Shown: piece by piece, positions 50,225 to 59,062 of the stretch
Numbering within the stretch: the first letter of the stretch is position 1
Layout: each line of letters opens with the position of its first letter
NCBI GenBank assembly: GCA_029202845.1
Contig: CP119315.1
Location: forward strand, 2,573,001-2,637,000
Length of the DNA: 64,000 nt
From: Candidatus Sphingomonas colombiensis
Lineage (GTDB): Bacteria; Pseudomonadota; Alphaproteobacteria; Sphingomonadales; Sphingomonadaceae
Direction: 5' to 3'
Notes under the pieces: model-generated
The model's input: only the letters and a program-made list of their open reading frames with translations
Database searches by the model: none
What the model was told of the DNA's origin: nothing
Translations under genes and position numbers: made by a program

Positions 50225-50791
50225 GTGATCCCAGGAATTTCGGATTTCGATTATAAGGACAGATTGACGGCAGAGGAGGCCGCCAATCCGCAAAGCGTTA
50301 TCGATGTTGGCTTCCGCTACACGGCTTCGCTCGAGAATTTCGACGTCGATCGCTATATTTCCTGTTTTACCGATGATCCGCAGTTTCTGATCCGCGATCC
50401 AAAGGATACCGAGTTCCGCAACTATGCGAGCCCCAAGGTTGCGGGCGTGCCTGGGGCAAGCCTGGCTGTGGGGGTCGCGCAGGTGCAGTTCACCTTGGCG
50501 CGGATCGACTCGATTCATTGGGTACGATCGAATTTCCAGGTCAGCATAGCCGATGATCGCGCACGGATGATCTCGAACTATATCTGCACCCATCGCCTCG
50601 ACAGCCATTCTACTGGGCCGTTCTGCATCCTTTACGGGACCTATATCGAAGATCTGGTGCTGACCGATCGTTGGCGGATCGCGTTGCATCGCAATCATAT
50701 CCGGTCGATCCAGGGCGATCTCGCGATCGTGCGCGGCGGTGCCGATCGCTACCCGGAAGACGTCCAGACGAAGACCGAGATCGTCCGCTGA
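50225..50791 (+). CDS. SnoaL-like (NTF2-fold) protein
   Basis: A 188-residue NTF2-fold protein: PQSVIDVGFRYTASLENFDVDRYISCFTDDPQFLI, then DSIHWVRSNFQVSIADDRARMISNYICTHRL and YIEDLVLTDRWRIALHRNHIRSIQGD. A GTG start (50225) preceded by GGAGGT. It follows the P450 by 13 nt and is probably in the same unit. It resembles the small subunits and cyclase/isomerase group, function unknown. Confidence 0.8.
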   Translation: MIPGISDFDYKDRLTAEEAANPQSVIDVGFRYTASLENFDVDRYISCFTDDPQFLIRDPKDTEFRNYASPKVAGVPGASLAVGVAQVQFTLARIDSIHWVRSNFQVSIADDRARMISNYICTHRLDSHSTGPFCILYGTYIEDLVLTDRWRIALHRNHIRSIQGDLAIVRGGADRYPEDVQTKTEIVR

Positions 50792-50799
50792 CGAAGGCT

Positions 50800-50836
50800 G
50801 GCACGCGTCCGGAAGGCTGTCCTCCCGGCGCGTGCC
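50800..50836 (+). terminator. hairpin after the SDR/P450/SnoaL unit
   Basis: GGCACGCG and CGCGTGCC form an 8-bp stem with a 21-nt loop just past the SnoaL-like stop, followed by TGTCTCGTGTCT. Confidence 0.4.
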
Positions 50837-50926
50837 TGTCTCGTGTCTGCTCAAGGAACTCGCCGAGCGCTATGATCTCCGCAACCTTTTGCCAGGGCAG
50901 CGCGCGCGGGGAGGGGGCGAGCGAGA

Positions 50927-51330
50927 TCAATTGCCTTCGGGGAACCAGCCGAACTGCGCGACTATCTCCCGCACAGCCGCAGCGACGTCTTGCCGACGAT
51001 ATCCCAGCAACGCCGCTTCGCCTGAATCCGGCCCATATGAAATGAAATTGCCGCGCCCTTGCGGGATGGCGACATCGGGCAGTAGCGGCAGCTCCTCTTC
51101 GCGGATTTCAAGCGTCAGCTTGGCGGGGGCGGCCGCATCGAAGAATAGCTGGAAATAGTCGCGAAAGGAGAGATTTTCGTCGCCCACGAGATAGGCCTTA
51201 CCCGCTTCGCCGCATTCGAGTGCTCCCTCGATCGCTTCGGATAGGGAGCCGAACGACATGAAGTTGGGGCGGCTGGGCGGGGCGAATGCCGGGATCGGGA
51301 GCAGCCCCTGGCCGATTGCACATGGGGTTC
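50927..51330 (-). pseudogene. 3' remnant of an NAD-dependent epimerase/dehydratase-type gene
   Basis: The minus-strand frame encodes SFGSLSEAIEGALECGEAGKAYLVGDENLSFRDYFQLFFDAA, a pattern seen in the C-terminal half of extended SDRs, and ends IVAQFGWFPEGN. The N-terminal Rossmann part with GxxGxxG is missing: upstream residues (RSRQVRYWGQRDLRTPCAIG) do not fit. No start codon at a domain boundary. Taken as a truncated gene. Confidence 0.6.
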
Positions 51331-51668
51331 GAAGATCGCGTTGGCCCCAGTATCGCACCTGACGCGACCGGTTGAGGAGGGTGGGGTTGCTGCATCGCTC
51401 CTTTGAGCATGTCTGCGATATCACGGCGTCCGCATCCGGCGCGAAACGGACCGCTCAAGCAGAAGCGTGTTCCGAGTAATCCAGTTGGCGCTTGTGTTGC
51501 AGTTGTGACCTTTGGGTTACGCTTCCCTGAAAAGGCGCAGACGGGCTGGATGTCAGCTTGCGGCGAGCCTCCGGATGGCTCAAAAATACGGCCGGCCTCC
51601 GGGAGGGCCTAGGCAACCACCTGCAATCCGCGCGGGGGCGGATGGCTAGGGATCCGGAGGAATTTTTC

Positions 51669-54563
51669 GTGATCAAAGCTATCATGAAACAGAAGGGCCT
51701 GTTGCTTGCTACGGCTACGCCGCTGGCCTTTGCGCTCGCTGCTCCCGCATTTGCCCAGGACGCTGTGGGACAGCCACAAACCAATCAGGATGCCGCGGCT
51801 ACCAATCCGCCGATGAAGGATATCGTCGTCACTGGGTCGCGCATCGCGCGACCGCAGGTCGAGGCATCGGTTCCCGTTGCGGTCATTTCTGCTCAATCGA
51901 TCCAGAATGTCGGCCAGACCAACGTGCTGGATGCTTTGCGAGACCTGCCGATTGCGGGCCAGTCGGCAGATCGATCGGCGTCGAATTTCCAGAACTCGGG
52001 AAACGGCACGGCAACGGTTAACCTCCGCAACCTCGGCCCATCGCGGACCCTGGTGCTGATCAATGGTCGCCGCAGCGTTGGCGAGCCGGGCAGTTCGGCG
52101 GTCGATCTCAACAATATCCCGGTTGATCTTATCGATCACGTAGAGGTCGTGACCGGCGGCGCGTCCGCGGTTTATGGTTCCGATGCGGTCGCCGGCGTCG
52201 TCAACATCATCCTCAAGAACGACTTCAGCGGTCTCAATGTTCATTTACAGAACATGATTTCGAGCCGGGGTGATGGCGAGTCGCCGCTGATTTCGGTGCT
52301 GGCGGGGCATGATTTCGCAGGCGGCGCGGGCCACATCACCGCGAACGTCACCTATACCAACTCGGATGCTATCCCTTCGGCCAACCGCGCTTACTCGCGG
52401 AACGATTCGCCGACGGGAAGTGCATACACGCCGCAGGGCGCGTTCTTCGATGCGGCGGGCGATGGGTTCACCTTTGACCCCAATAACAACGTCATTCCCT
52501 ATACGGGGGCGGCGTCGCAGCGATATAACAGGGCCTCGCAACGTTTGTTGGCCGTTCCGGTCGAACGATATTCCGCTTCGTTGATTGCTCGCTATGATTT
52601 TAGCCCCGCCGTGCAATTGTATGGAGAATTCACGTACAACAAGACCAAGGCGGACGCGCATATTGAGCCGTTGGCGGTCGACGATTTGGGCACGCAGGGC
52701 CAATCGGTCATCAACTTCGATGGATCGGCGTTCGCGGGTATTCCGACGAGCAACCCATATGTACCCGCAGCAATAGCGGCCGCGGCTGGCCCGAATTCCT
52801 ATCTCGATTTCTTTAAGCGCTCGAACGGTCTTTTCGACCGCAGTCCACACGACGATCGTGACTATTTTCGCGGCGTTATCGGCTTAAAGGGCGAGATTGC
52901 TACCGGCTGGAACTACGACCTTTCATACGAGCACAGCCAGGTTCGCGATGAAACGACCAATCAATCTATTCTGATGACCAATTACGGCGCGTCACTTCAG
53001 GCGACGACTATCGGCGGCCAAATCGTCTGCGCCGATCCGGTCGCGCGTGCGGCGGGTTGCGTCCCGATCAATCCGTTCGGTCACCAAACCTATACCGCCG
53101 CGCAGTTGAAATGGCTGAGCACCTATACAGGGCAGGGTGTCATCATCCCCGGCGCTACTCCGGGTCAGCAGGTTAGTGCCCAATTCCTGCAGAAAAACTA
53201 TCAGGATGTTGTTTCTCTGGCGGTCACCGGATCTCTCTTCCAGTTGCCTAATGGTCCGCTGGGCGTGGCATTTGGCGGAGAATATCACCGCGAAAAGGTT
53301 TCGGAGATATTCGATCCGTTCACTCAGTCTGTATATAGCTCGCAACAACTTAACGGAAATGAGATCGGAAAATATGATTCCAAGGAGGCCTTCGTCGAAA
53401 TCAATGCGCCAATCTTCGGTCATCACCCCGGCGTTTATGAATTTTCGCTGGAAGGTGCGGCGCGCTACTCAGATTATTCGACCGTCGGTGGGGTCTGGAC
53501 ATATAAATATGGTGGCACTTATGCGCCAACCCCGGATATTCGTTTCCGGGCAATTTACGCCCGCGCCGTCCGTGCGCCAAATCTGAATGAGTTGTTTTCT
53601 CCGAAGGCCAACACCGCGCAACAGGTCGTCGACCCTTGCGATCAGGCGCAGGGATTGGGTGGTGCGGCGCTGGTCGCGTTGCCGGCGGGGTGTTCCGCAA
53701 TCCCGGGCATTGCGAGTTACCTGACGACCCATCCGAACTTTACATACTCGCTGCAGCAGGTGCAGACTATCTTCGGTTTTACCGGCGGCAATCCCAATTT
53801 GCAGGCGGAGGCGACCAACACGTTCACTGCGGGCGCGACCCTTACTCCACGATTCTTCCATAACTTCGTGCTGACGGCAGATTATTATTCGATCAAAGTG
53901 AAAAATGCCGTGTCTTCGATCGATCCGCAGACTTCGGTTACCCAATGCTTCGAAACGGGATCCTCTGATTTCTGCGGACTTGTTCATCGCAATGCGAATG
54001 GTTTCATCACCGAGGTTGATGAGATCGCTATAAACGCCGCATCTTATCAGGTGTCGGGTATCGATGTTCAGGCGCTCTATGATTTCAAGACTCATTTTTT
54101 CAAGGCAGAAAATGAAAAGGTTAGTCTCGATCTATACTATAATCATAAGTTTAAGCAGGCGCAGACGCCGTTCGCCGGCGGCCCGGTTTCGAATGAGCTT
54201 GGTACGGCGGATACCTATGCCAGCCAGCAGCTGGGCACCGGCTTCAAAGATCAGTTTACGTTCAATCTGAACTATACTGCGGGTCCGGCTTCGATCCACT
54301 ATCGTTTGAAGTATCTCGGTCCGGTGAAGGCGTATTTTGGCGCTACGGTTATTCCAATATCGGCTTACACTTATAGCGACCTTCAGGTTAAATTCGATCT
54401 GGCGAAACGGTTCGAATTCTACGTGGGGGCCAACAATCTGCTGGATAAACAGCCTCCCTTCATCATCGGTGGCAACAGCCAGTGGCCCGGCACCAATACG
54501 GTGGCGGATACCTACGATCTGTTCGGTCGAATGATCTACGCGGGTTTTACCGCGAAGTTCTGA
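51669..54563 (+). CDS. large TonB-dependent receptor
   Basis: A 964-residue receptor of the long type common in sphingomonads. The GTG at 51669 is 8 nt after GGAGG; an ATG at 51684 would also give a signal peptide (KGLLLATATPLAFALAAPAFAQ). The TonB-box-like region is DIVVTGSRIARPQ, the plug shows LRNLGPSRTLVLINGRRSVG and IDHVEVVTGGASAVYGSDAVAGVVNIILK, and the barrel ends FGRMIYAGFTAKF. No GntR- or TetR-type site was seen upstream. It may serve peptide or sugar uptake; not determined. Confidence 0.92.
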   Translation: MIKAIMKQKGLLLATATPLAFALAAPAFAQDAVGQPQTNQDAAATNPPMKDIVVTGSRIARPQVEASVPVAVISAQSIQNVGQTNVLDALRDLPIAGQSADRSASNFQNSGNGTATVNLRNLGPSRTLVLINGRRSVGEPGSSAVDLNNIPVDLIDHVEVVTGGASAVYGSDAVAGVVNIILKNDFSGLNVHLQNMISSRGDGESPLISVLAGHDFAGGAGHITANVTYTNSDAIPSANRAYSRNDSPTGSAYTPQGAFFDAAGDGFTFDPNNNVIPYTGAASQRYNRASQRLLAVPVERYSASLIARYDFSPAVQLYGEFTYNKTKADAHIEPLAVDDLGTQGQSVINFDGSAFAGIPTSNPYVPAAIAAAAGPNSYLDFFKRSNGLFDRSPHDDRDYFRGVIGLKGEIATGWNYDLSYEHSQVRDETTNQSILMTNYGASLQATTIGGQIVCADPVARAAGCVPINPFGHQTYTAAQLKWLSTYTGQGVIIPGATPGQQVSAQFLQKNYQDVVSLAVTGSLFQLPNGPLGVAFGGEYHREKVSEIFDPFTQSVYSSQQLNGNEIGKYDSKEAFVEINAPIFGHHPGVYEFSLEGAARYSDYSTVGGVWTYKYGGTYAPTPDIRFRAIYARAVRAPNLNELFSPKANTAQQVVDPCDQAQGLGGAALVALPAGCSAIPGIASYLTTHPNFTYSLQQVQTIFGFTGGNPNLQAEATNTFTAGATLTPRFFHNFVLTADYYSIKVKNAVSSIDPQTSVTQCFETGSSDFCGLVHRNANGFITEVDEIAINAASYQVSGIDVQALYDFKTHFFKAENEKVSLDLYYNHKFKQAQTPFAGGPVSNELGTADTYASQQLGTGFKDQFTFNLNYTAGPASIHYRLKYLGPVKAYFGATVIPISAYTYSDLQVKFDLAKRFEFYVGANNLLDKQPPFIIGGNSQWPGTNTVADTYDLFGRMIYAGFTAKF

Positions 54564-54583
54564 TCGCAGACTTTGAACAAGTC

Positions 54584-54614
54584 GGGGCGGCTCCGCGAGG
54601 GGCCGCCCATTTTC
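54584..54614 (+). terminator. intrinsic terminator after the large receptor
   Basis: GGGCGGC and GCCGCCC form a 7-bp stem, 21 bp past the receptor stop, followed by ATTTTCG. Confidence 0.65.
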
Positions 54615-54998
54615 GTGTTGTCATGCGCGAGAGTAGCGATGCGCGCTTGGACTTCAGTCTCCACGCGCTGCACAACGACGTTCGCTGTTTTCCATTGGAA
54701 CCTGGCCCCTTCGACGCCGAAATGCGCTCATCTTTCGGAACGACGTCATCGGCTGGGCACCTCCTTCGGTCGGCATTGTATGATACCTGGTTCTGGCGAT
54801 GCTGCGCTGAAAAAGCGGAAGGAAGATAATAGATCTCAATGGTTTGTTTGAAAAGCATAGCGAGCAAATTTCAATGGCTAACATTTCTTCCGGAAGATTG
54901 CCGGTCAGCGGATACTAAGTGACCAGTTCACAACTTTTCGATATTCAAAATCGGTGCCGTGAGCCTGTAATTGATATTACAAAAAGGAACACCGAGCG
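54615..54998. other. intergenic region, no gene seen
   Basis: About 385 bp between the receptor terminator and the beta-lactamase-family gene. The last 160 bp are AT-rich (ACAACTTTTCGATATTCAAA and TTGATATTACAAAAAGG), likely promoter DNA. No coding frame looks real. Confidence 0.5.
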
Positions 54999-56537
54999 AT
55001 GATCCGTAATTCTGCCACTGCGTTGATCGTTCTGGCGCTGATGACCGGCGCTTCACCGCCGCCGCAAGAAGCCCCTGCCGCTCCCGCCGCCGCGGAGGCG
55101 CCGCTAACGGTCGAGGCGATAGCGCCGCAACTGACAGCCTATTTCGATGCGTGGATGCGGGAAGCGCACGCTCCCGGTCTTGTCTTCGGCGTGGTTAAGG
55201 ACGGTAAGCTTGTGCTGGTGCGGGGGCTCGGTGTGCAGAATGTCACATCAGGCGCGGCGGTGACCGCAGACAGCAGCTTTCGTATCGCTTCTATGTCCAA
55301 GGCGTTCACCGCCCTTGCGATCCTAAAGCTGCGCGATGCCGGCAAGCTTTCGCTCGACGCGCCAGCTGAACGCTATGTGCCGGAAATGGCGAACTGGCGT
55401 TATCCGACCGCTGACTCATCGCGCATCACAGTGGCCGATTTGCTCCACCATGTCGCAGGCTTCGTCGAGGATAATCCGTGGGGGGATCGGCAACAGCCGT
55501 TGTCGGAGGGTGACTTCACGGCGCTCCTGAAGGCAGGTGTTCCATTCGCGCAGGCGCCGGAGTTACGGATGGAATATTCCAACCTGGGCTATGCGACGCT
55601 GGGGCGGATCGTGACGAATGTCTCGGGCGTGCCATATGAGCGTTATATTGAGCGGGAGATAATGAGGCCGCTCGGGATGAGCTCCACCGGCTATGATGTG
55701 GCGAGCCTGCGGCAACAGAAGCGAGCGTTAGGCTATCGCTGGCAGGAGGATGCCGCCGGCAAATGGGGGTGGGTGCGCGAGCCCGATATGGCGGATGGCG
55801 CATTCGGCGCGATGGGCGGCGTGCAGACCAGCGCGATCGACTATTGGCACTGGGTCGCTTTCCTCCTTTCCGCGTGGCCGGCGCGTGACGACGCTGATAA
55901 CGGTCCGGTCAAGCGCGGTACCGTTCGTCAAATCGTAAAAGGCGCGAATTTCGTCGAAACGAGCGAGCGCCCCGCGGTGCTTGGTGGGCCCTGCCGCCAG
56001 GCGCGCGCCTATGCGAAGGGCTGGTTCGTGATCTCCGATTGCGATCTCGGTCAGGTGGTTTCGCATACTGGCGGATATCCCGGATACGGCTCGGTCGTCA
56101 TGCTGATGCCGGATGCGGGGGTGGGCGTTTTTGCCTTCTCGAACCGAACCTATGGCGCGCCGAGCAGGCCGGCGTTTCAGGCGATGATGGCGCTGCGGGC
56201 GGCACGGTTGGCGAACGATCGTTTGCTTCCCGTCTCGGCAGGCCTCGCAGACGCCTATCACGCCGCCAAGGCGAGTTGGCGCAGCGGTGACCCCGCGAGC
56301 GCGCCGCTCGCCATGAACGTCCCATTGGACCGCGATCTCTCGCGCCGACGCAGCGATATCGCGGCGCTCAAAACGAAGGTCGGCGCGTGCACCATGGAAG
56401 AGCCGATCGCTCCAGTCTCGGCGATGGAGGGAACGTTTGTTTGGAAATGTGCCACCGGCGAGGTTTCCGGTCGCGTCCAGCGCGCACCGACGCCAGCGCT
56501 GAGTTTACAGGTGATCGATTTCAAGCCGGTGCAGTGA
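54999..56537 (+). CDS. serine beta-lactamase-family hydrolase
   Basis: A 512-residue class-C-like hydrolase (esterase, D-aminopeptidase or PBP4-like). Signal peptide MIRNSATALIVLALMTGAS. Nucleophile motif SMSK (Ser98, Lys101), Y193-S-N in EYSNLGY, and HTGG in place of KTG. The C-terminal 100 residues are an extra domain (DRDLSRRRSDIAALKTKVGACTMEEP...). Periplasmic. Context with peptidases and a transglutaminase-like protein suggests peptide or ester hydrolysis rather than drug resistance. Confidence 0.9.
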   Translation: MIRNSATALIVLALMTGASPPPQEAPAAPAAAEAPLTVEAIAPQLTAYFDAWMREAHAPGLVFGVVKDGKLVLVRGLGVQNVTSGAAVTADSSFRIASMSKAFTALAILKLRDAGKLSLDAPAERYVPEMANWRYPTADSSRITVADLLHHVAGFVEDNPWGDRQQPLSEGDFTALLKAGVPFAQAPELRMEYSNLGYATLGRIVTNVSGVPYERYIEREIMRPLGMSSTGYDVASLRQQKRALGYRWQEDAAGKWGWVREPDMADGAFGAMGGVQTSAIDYWHWVAFLLSAWPARDDADNGPVKRGTVRQIVKGANFVETSERPAVLGGPCRQARAYAKGWFVISDCDLGQVVSHTGGYPGYGSVVMLMPDAGVGVFAFSNRTYGAPSRPAFQAMMALRAARLANDRLLPVSAGLADAYHAAKASWRSGDPASAPLAMNVPLDRDLSRRRSDIAALKTKVGACTMEEPIAPVSAMEGTFVWKCATGEVSGRVQRAPTPALSLQVIDFKPVQ

Positions 56538-56761
56538 CATTCAACACCATTGAGGATGATGGCCCACGCTAACCGTGGCTAGACAGTGCCTCGCCATTTG
56601 TCGTCTTCGGCAGGTGAAACCGCGCCTCTCTAAGCGGAAGGCTTTTGAGAGATATGTTGCGGAGGTAAAGCGATCGGGGGCTGCCGTCGGGCGGCCGGTC
56701 GCCGACATTGGCGGAAAGCTTCGCGAACGCGATTTGTCTAGGCGCATGAGCCCAGGAACGG
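56538..56761. other. convergent intergenic region
   Basis: 224 bp between converging genes; no clear gene or strong hairpin. A 75-codon frame here lacks a ribosome site and homology. Confidence 0.4.
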
Positions 56762-58792
56762 TTAGTTTGCTTTCGCGGGCGGGACGCACGGCACGTCGTT
56801 AGCCGTCCAATCGAAATCATAAGTGGTCGGCACTTTCTCTCCGCTGCCGACCGAGCCCTTTTTACCGGAGGGAGTATAGTAAATCCATCCCATGCTGTTG
56901 TCGAACGCCGCGATCCGCGAATTATCACGCTGCGCGGCGGCCGCTTCGATCTCAGGCTGTTCGATCCGTGATCCACGGACCATGCGGATAGCGCCGTCGC
57001 GCAGTTCCCACGCGCGATAATAGTTCCGTCCGAATATGTGCGTGTTGAAGCTTGCTTTGGACGACCATTGTTTGGCCTGCGTCGAACTCGGCAATCGGAC
57101 TGTGGTGACGTGGCAGATGTAGTCGGGTTTTGTGTAGAAAGGCAGATTCTGGTTCTGATCGGCCGCCCGAACGCGCCGCTCGGGTGGATTGAAGCCGCCT
57201 CCCGGAAGCGCCAGCGACCTCGCGCCATCGCCGTCATCATCCCAGTTTACGGCTCCAGTGCCGCTGATCGTCAGGACGCTTGCCGCCGCCTTTTGATCGT
57301 AATGCCACTGAACGTTGTCGATCGCCTGCCAGACGTCGCCGATCGCCTGTTGACGAAAACCATCCAGCATCTGCCCGGCTGAAAGCGGGGAGAATTGCAT
57401 TTGCTGCTGCAAACCTTTGACGCCACGAACGATTTGGGTCGAGACGATCCGTGCCGGTGTATCGAAACCGGCACGCGCATCGATCTCAAACAAGTTGATT
57501 TCATCGGGAGCGACCGCCGGCTGCCATCCCAATTTCTCGATATCGCTGCCTTGCGCCGTCAGGGGGAGGACCCAGTTGACTGGGAAAACGGGCCGCGCGC
57601 TGGGCGACGCAACCGGGGGGAGGGTCCCGTCCAGCCAGTAGGTCTTGCCGTCGATGTGAGCGCGCACGAGCACGTGGTCGAACAATTGCGGGATAGGGAG
57701 GCGCTGATCGAAACCATCATCGACACCGCCAGAATTGACGAGGACTGGCTCCGCGTCGATGCCCAGTTCGCCGAGCAGCGCCAGTAGCAGCGCAGTCTTC
57801 CCCTTGCAGTCACCATAACGGCGCTGCCAGGTCTCGTCGGCCGAGGCGGGGATAAGATTGCCACCATTAAGACCCACGTAGATGTAACGCACGTCCTGCT
57901 GGACCATCTTGAGCGCCGCGCTCGCGCGATCCAGCGGCTGAGCTTGCGCGGTGGCGATGCGGCTGGCTTCACGCTTGATCGCCGAATCGGCGGAGAGCTT
58001 CGCCGCTTTTGCATAGAGCGGCGCAAAATGGCGCGAGAGTGCCGCCCAGTCGGTGAAATCGCTGTACTCTACAGCGCGTTGCCACTGATAGCGCGCTGGC
58101 GCGTCTTTCGGCGGCGACAGGATGGCTGGATTGTCGAACCGGAAATCGACCCCGCGCTCATCCTTTTGCATTGCCGCTGTCATATCGGGAGTCATTTTTA
58201 GGTTGGGCTTGCGGCCCTGATCCCAGTTTAAACCCAAATGATATCGGCCCGGCGCCGGATTTGGCGTGAGCAGCAGAAGGCCGGCCATATTATGACCGAG
58301 CGCGGGATCGTTCGTGAAAGTAGTAAGATCGACTTCCAGCTCGTCGCCAACCCGAAGATCGGGAATGCGAAGGATTGCCGTTAACACCCCATCGAGTCTT
58401 GCCGCTTCCAGCTGATCCTCGCGTCGCAGAATCTCGAAGGAAGAGTTTTGCAGGACATCGACGATCTGACCATCGCGAAACAGCTTGATACCATGGACGA
58501 TAGGGGCACCGGCCGTCGGGTTCCATGCGATCGAGATGTTGCCGAGCTGCAACGCGCTCGAATGCAGGATCTTGACGCGATAGCCGAGATATTGCGCCTG
58601 TCCCTGATCGCTAAGATGAATCTGCAAATCTTGGCGACGTATGAACAGGGAGCCGCCGGCGCTCTCTGGCACCGGTAGCAACGCGGACGCCGTAGCCCAT
58701 GCCGGGACCGGGCCGCGACGGACTTGCTGGGGCTGCGCACAAACGGAACTGGCGACGAGCACGGACGCCAAAATCGGTAACGAAATCCGCAC
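56762..58792 (-). CDS. DUF3857/transglutaminase-domain protein
   Basis: A 676-residue exported protein: signal peptide MRISLPILASVLVASSVCAQ, a DUF3857-like N-terminal beta domain (residues about 50-220), then a transglutaminase core with catalytic Cys in YGDCKGKTALLLALL, His in LFDHVLVRAHI and Asp in KTYWLDGTLP, and a C-terminal domain of unknown fold. Likely periplasmic or surface peptidase/crosslinking activity. Divergent from the DUF885 gene, 270 bp away. Confidence 0.9.
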   Translation of the reverse strand: MRISLPILASVLVASSVCAQPQQVRRGPVPAWATASALLPVPESAGGSLFIRRQDLQIHLSDQGQAQYLGYRVKILHSSALQLGNISIAWNPTAGAPIVHGIKLFRDGQIVDVLQNSSFEILRREDQLEAARLDGVLTAILRIPDLRVGDELEVDLTTFTNDPALGHNMAGLLLLTPNPAPGRYHLGLNWDQGRKPNLKMTPDMTAAMQKDERGVDFRFDNPAILSPPKDAPARYQWQRAVEYSDFTDWAALSRHFAPLYAKAAKLSADSAIKREASRIATAQAQPLDRASAALKMVQQDVRYIYVGLNGGNLIPASADETWQRRYGDCKGKTALLLALLGELGIDAEPVLVNSGGVDDGFDQRLPIPQLFDHVLVRAHIDGKTYWLDGTLPPVASPSARPVFPVNWVLPLTAQGSDIEKLGWQPAVAPDEINLFEIDARAGFDTPARIVSTQIVRGVKGLQQQMQFSPLSAGQMLDGFRQQAIGDVWQAIDNVQWHYDQKAAASVLTISGTGAVNWDDDGDGARSLALPGGGFNPPERRVRAADQNQNLPFYTKPDYICHVTTVRLPSSTQAKQWSSKASFNTHIFGRNYYRAWELRDGAIRMVRGSRIEQPEIEAAAAQRDNSRIAAFDNSMGWIYYTPSGKKGSVGSGEKVPTTYDFDWTANDVPCVPPAKAN

Positions 58793-59062
58793 TGTCAGCC
58801 CCCCAGCCTATCTGCAATTTATTGTGGCAGAAGCGGCATTGCTTTCAAGTGATGTCTGCGCCTCGTCGCCAGTCTGGCTCGTCGCGTCGATGCGATCCGG
58901 CGCCCGTGCCGAACGCGGCGACTTATCCTCGCCCAGGGTGTTTTTCATCCAAATGCCCGCAGGAAGGGCTCTTCAGGCCGACTGTCGGGTGTTCCATGGC
59001 GACGCTATGATTGCATCCGATAAGATATCGGGCAACAAACCCGCGTTCGTTCGGAGACTTAA

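Noticed and set aside
54999..56537. Antibiotic-resistance beta-lactamase
   Set aside because: Length of 512 residues, HTGG motif and extra C-terminal domain fit an esterase/peptidase-like member rather than a resistance enzyme.
56575..56802. Short 75-codon frame
   Set aside because: Arg/Lys-rich with no recognised domain or ribosome site, and it runs into the end of the DUF3857 gene.
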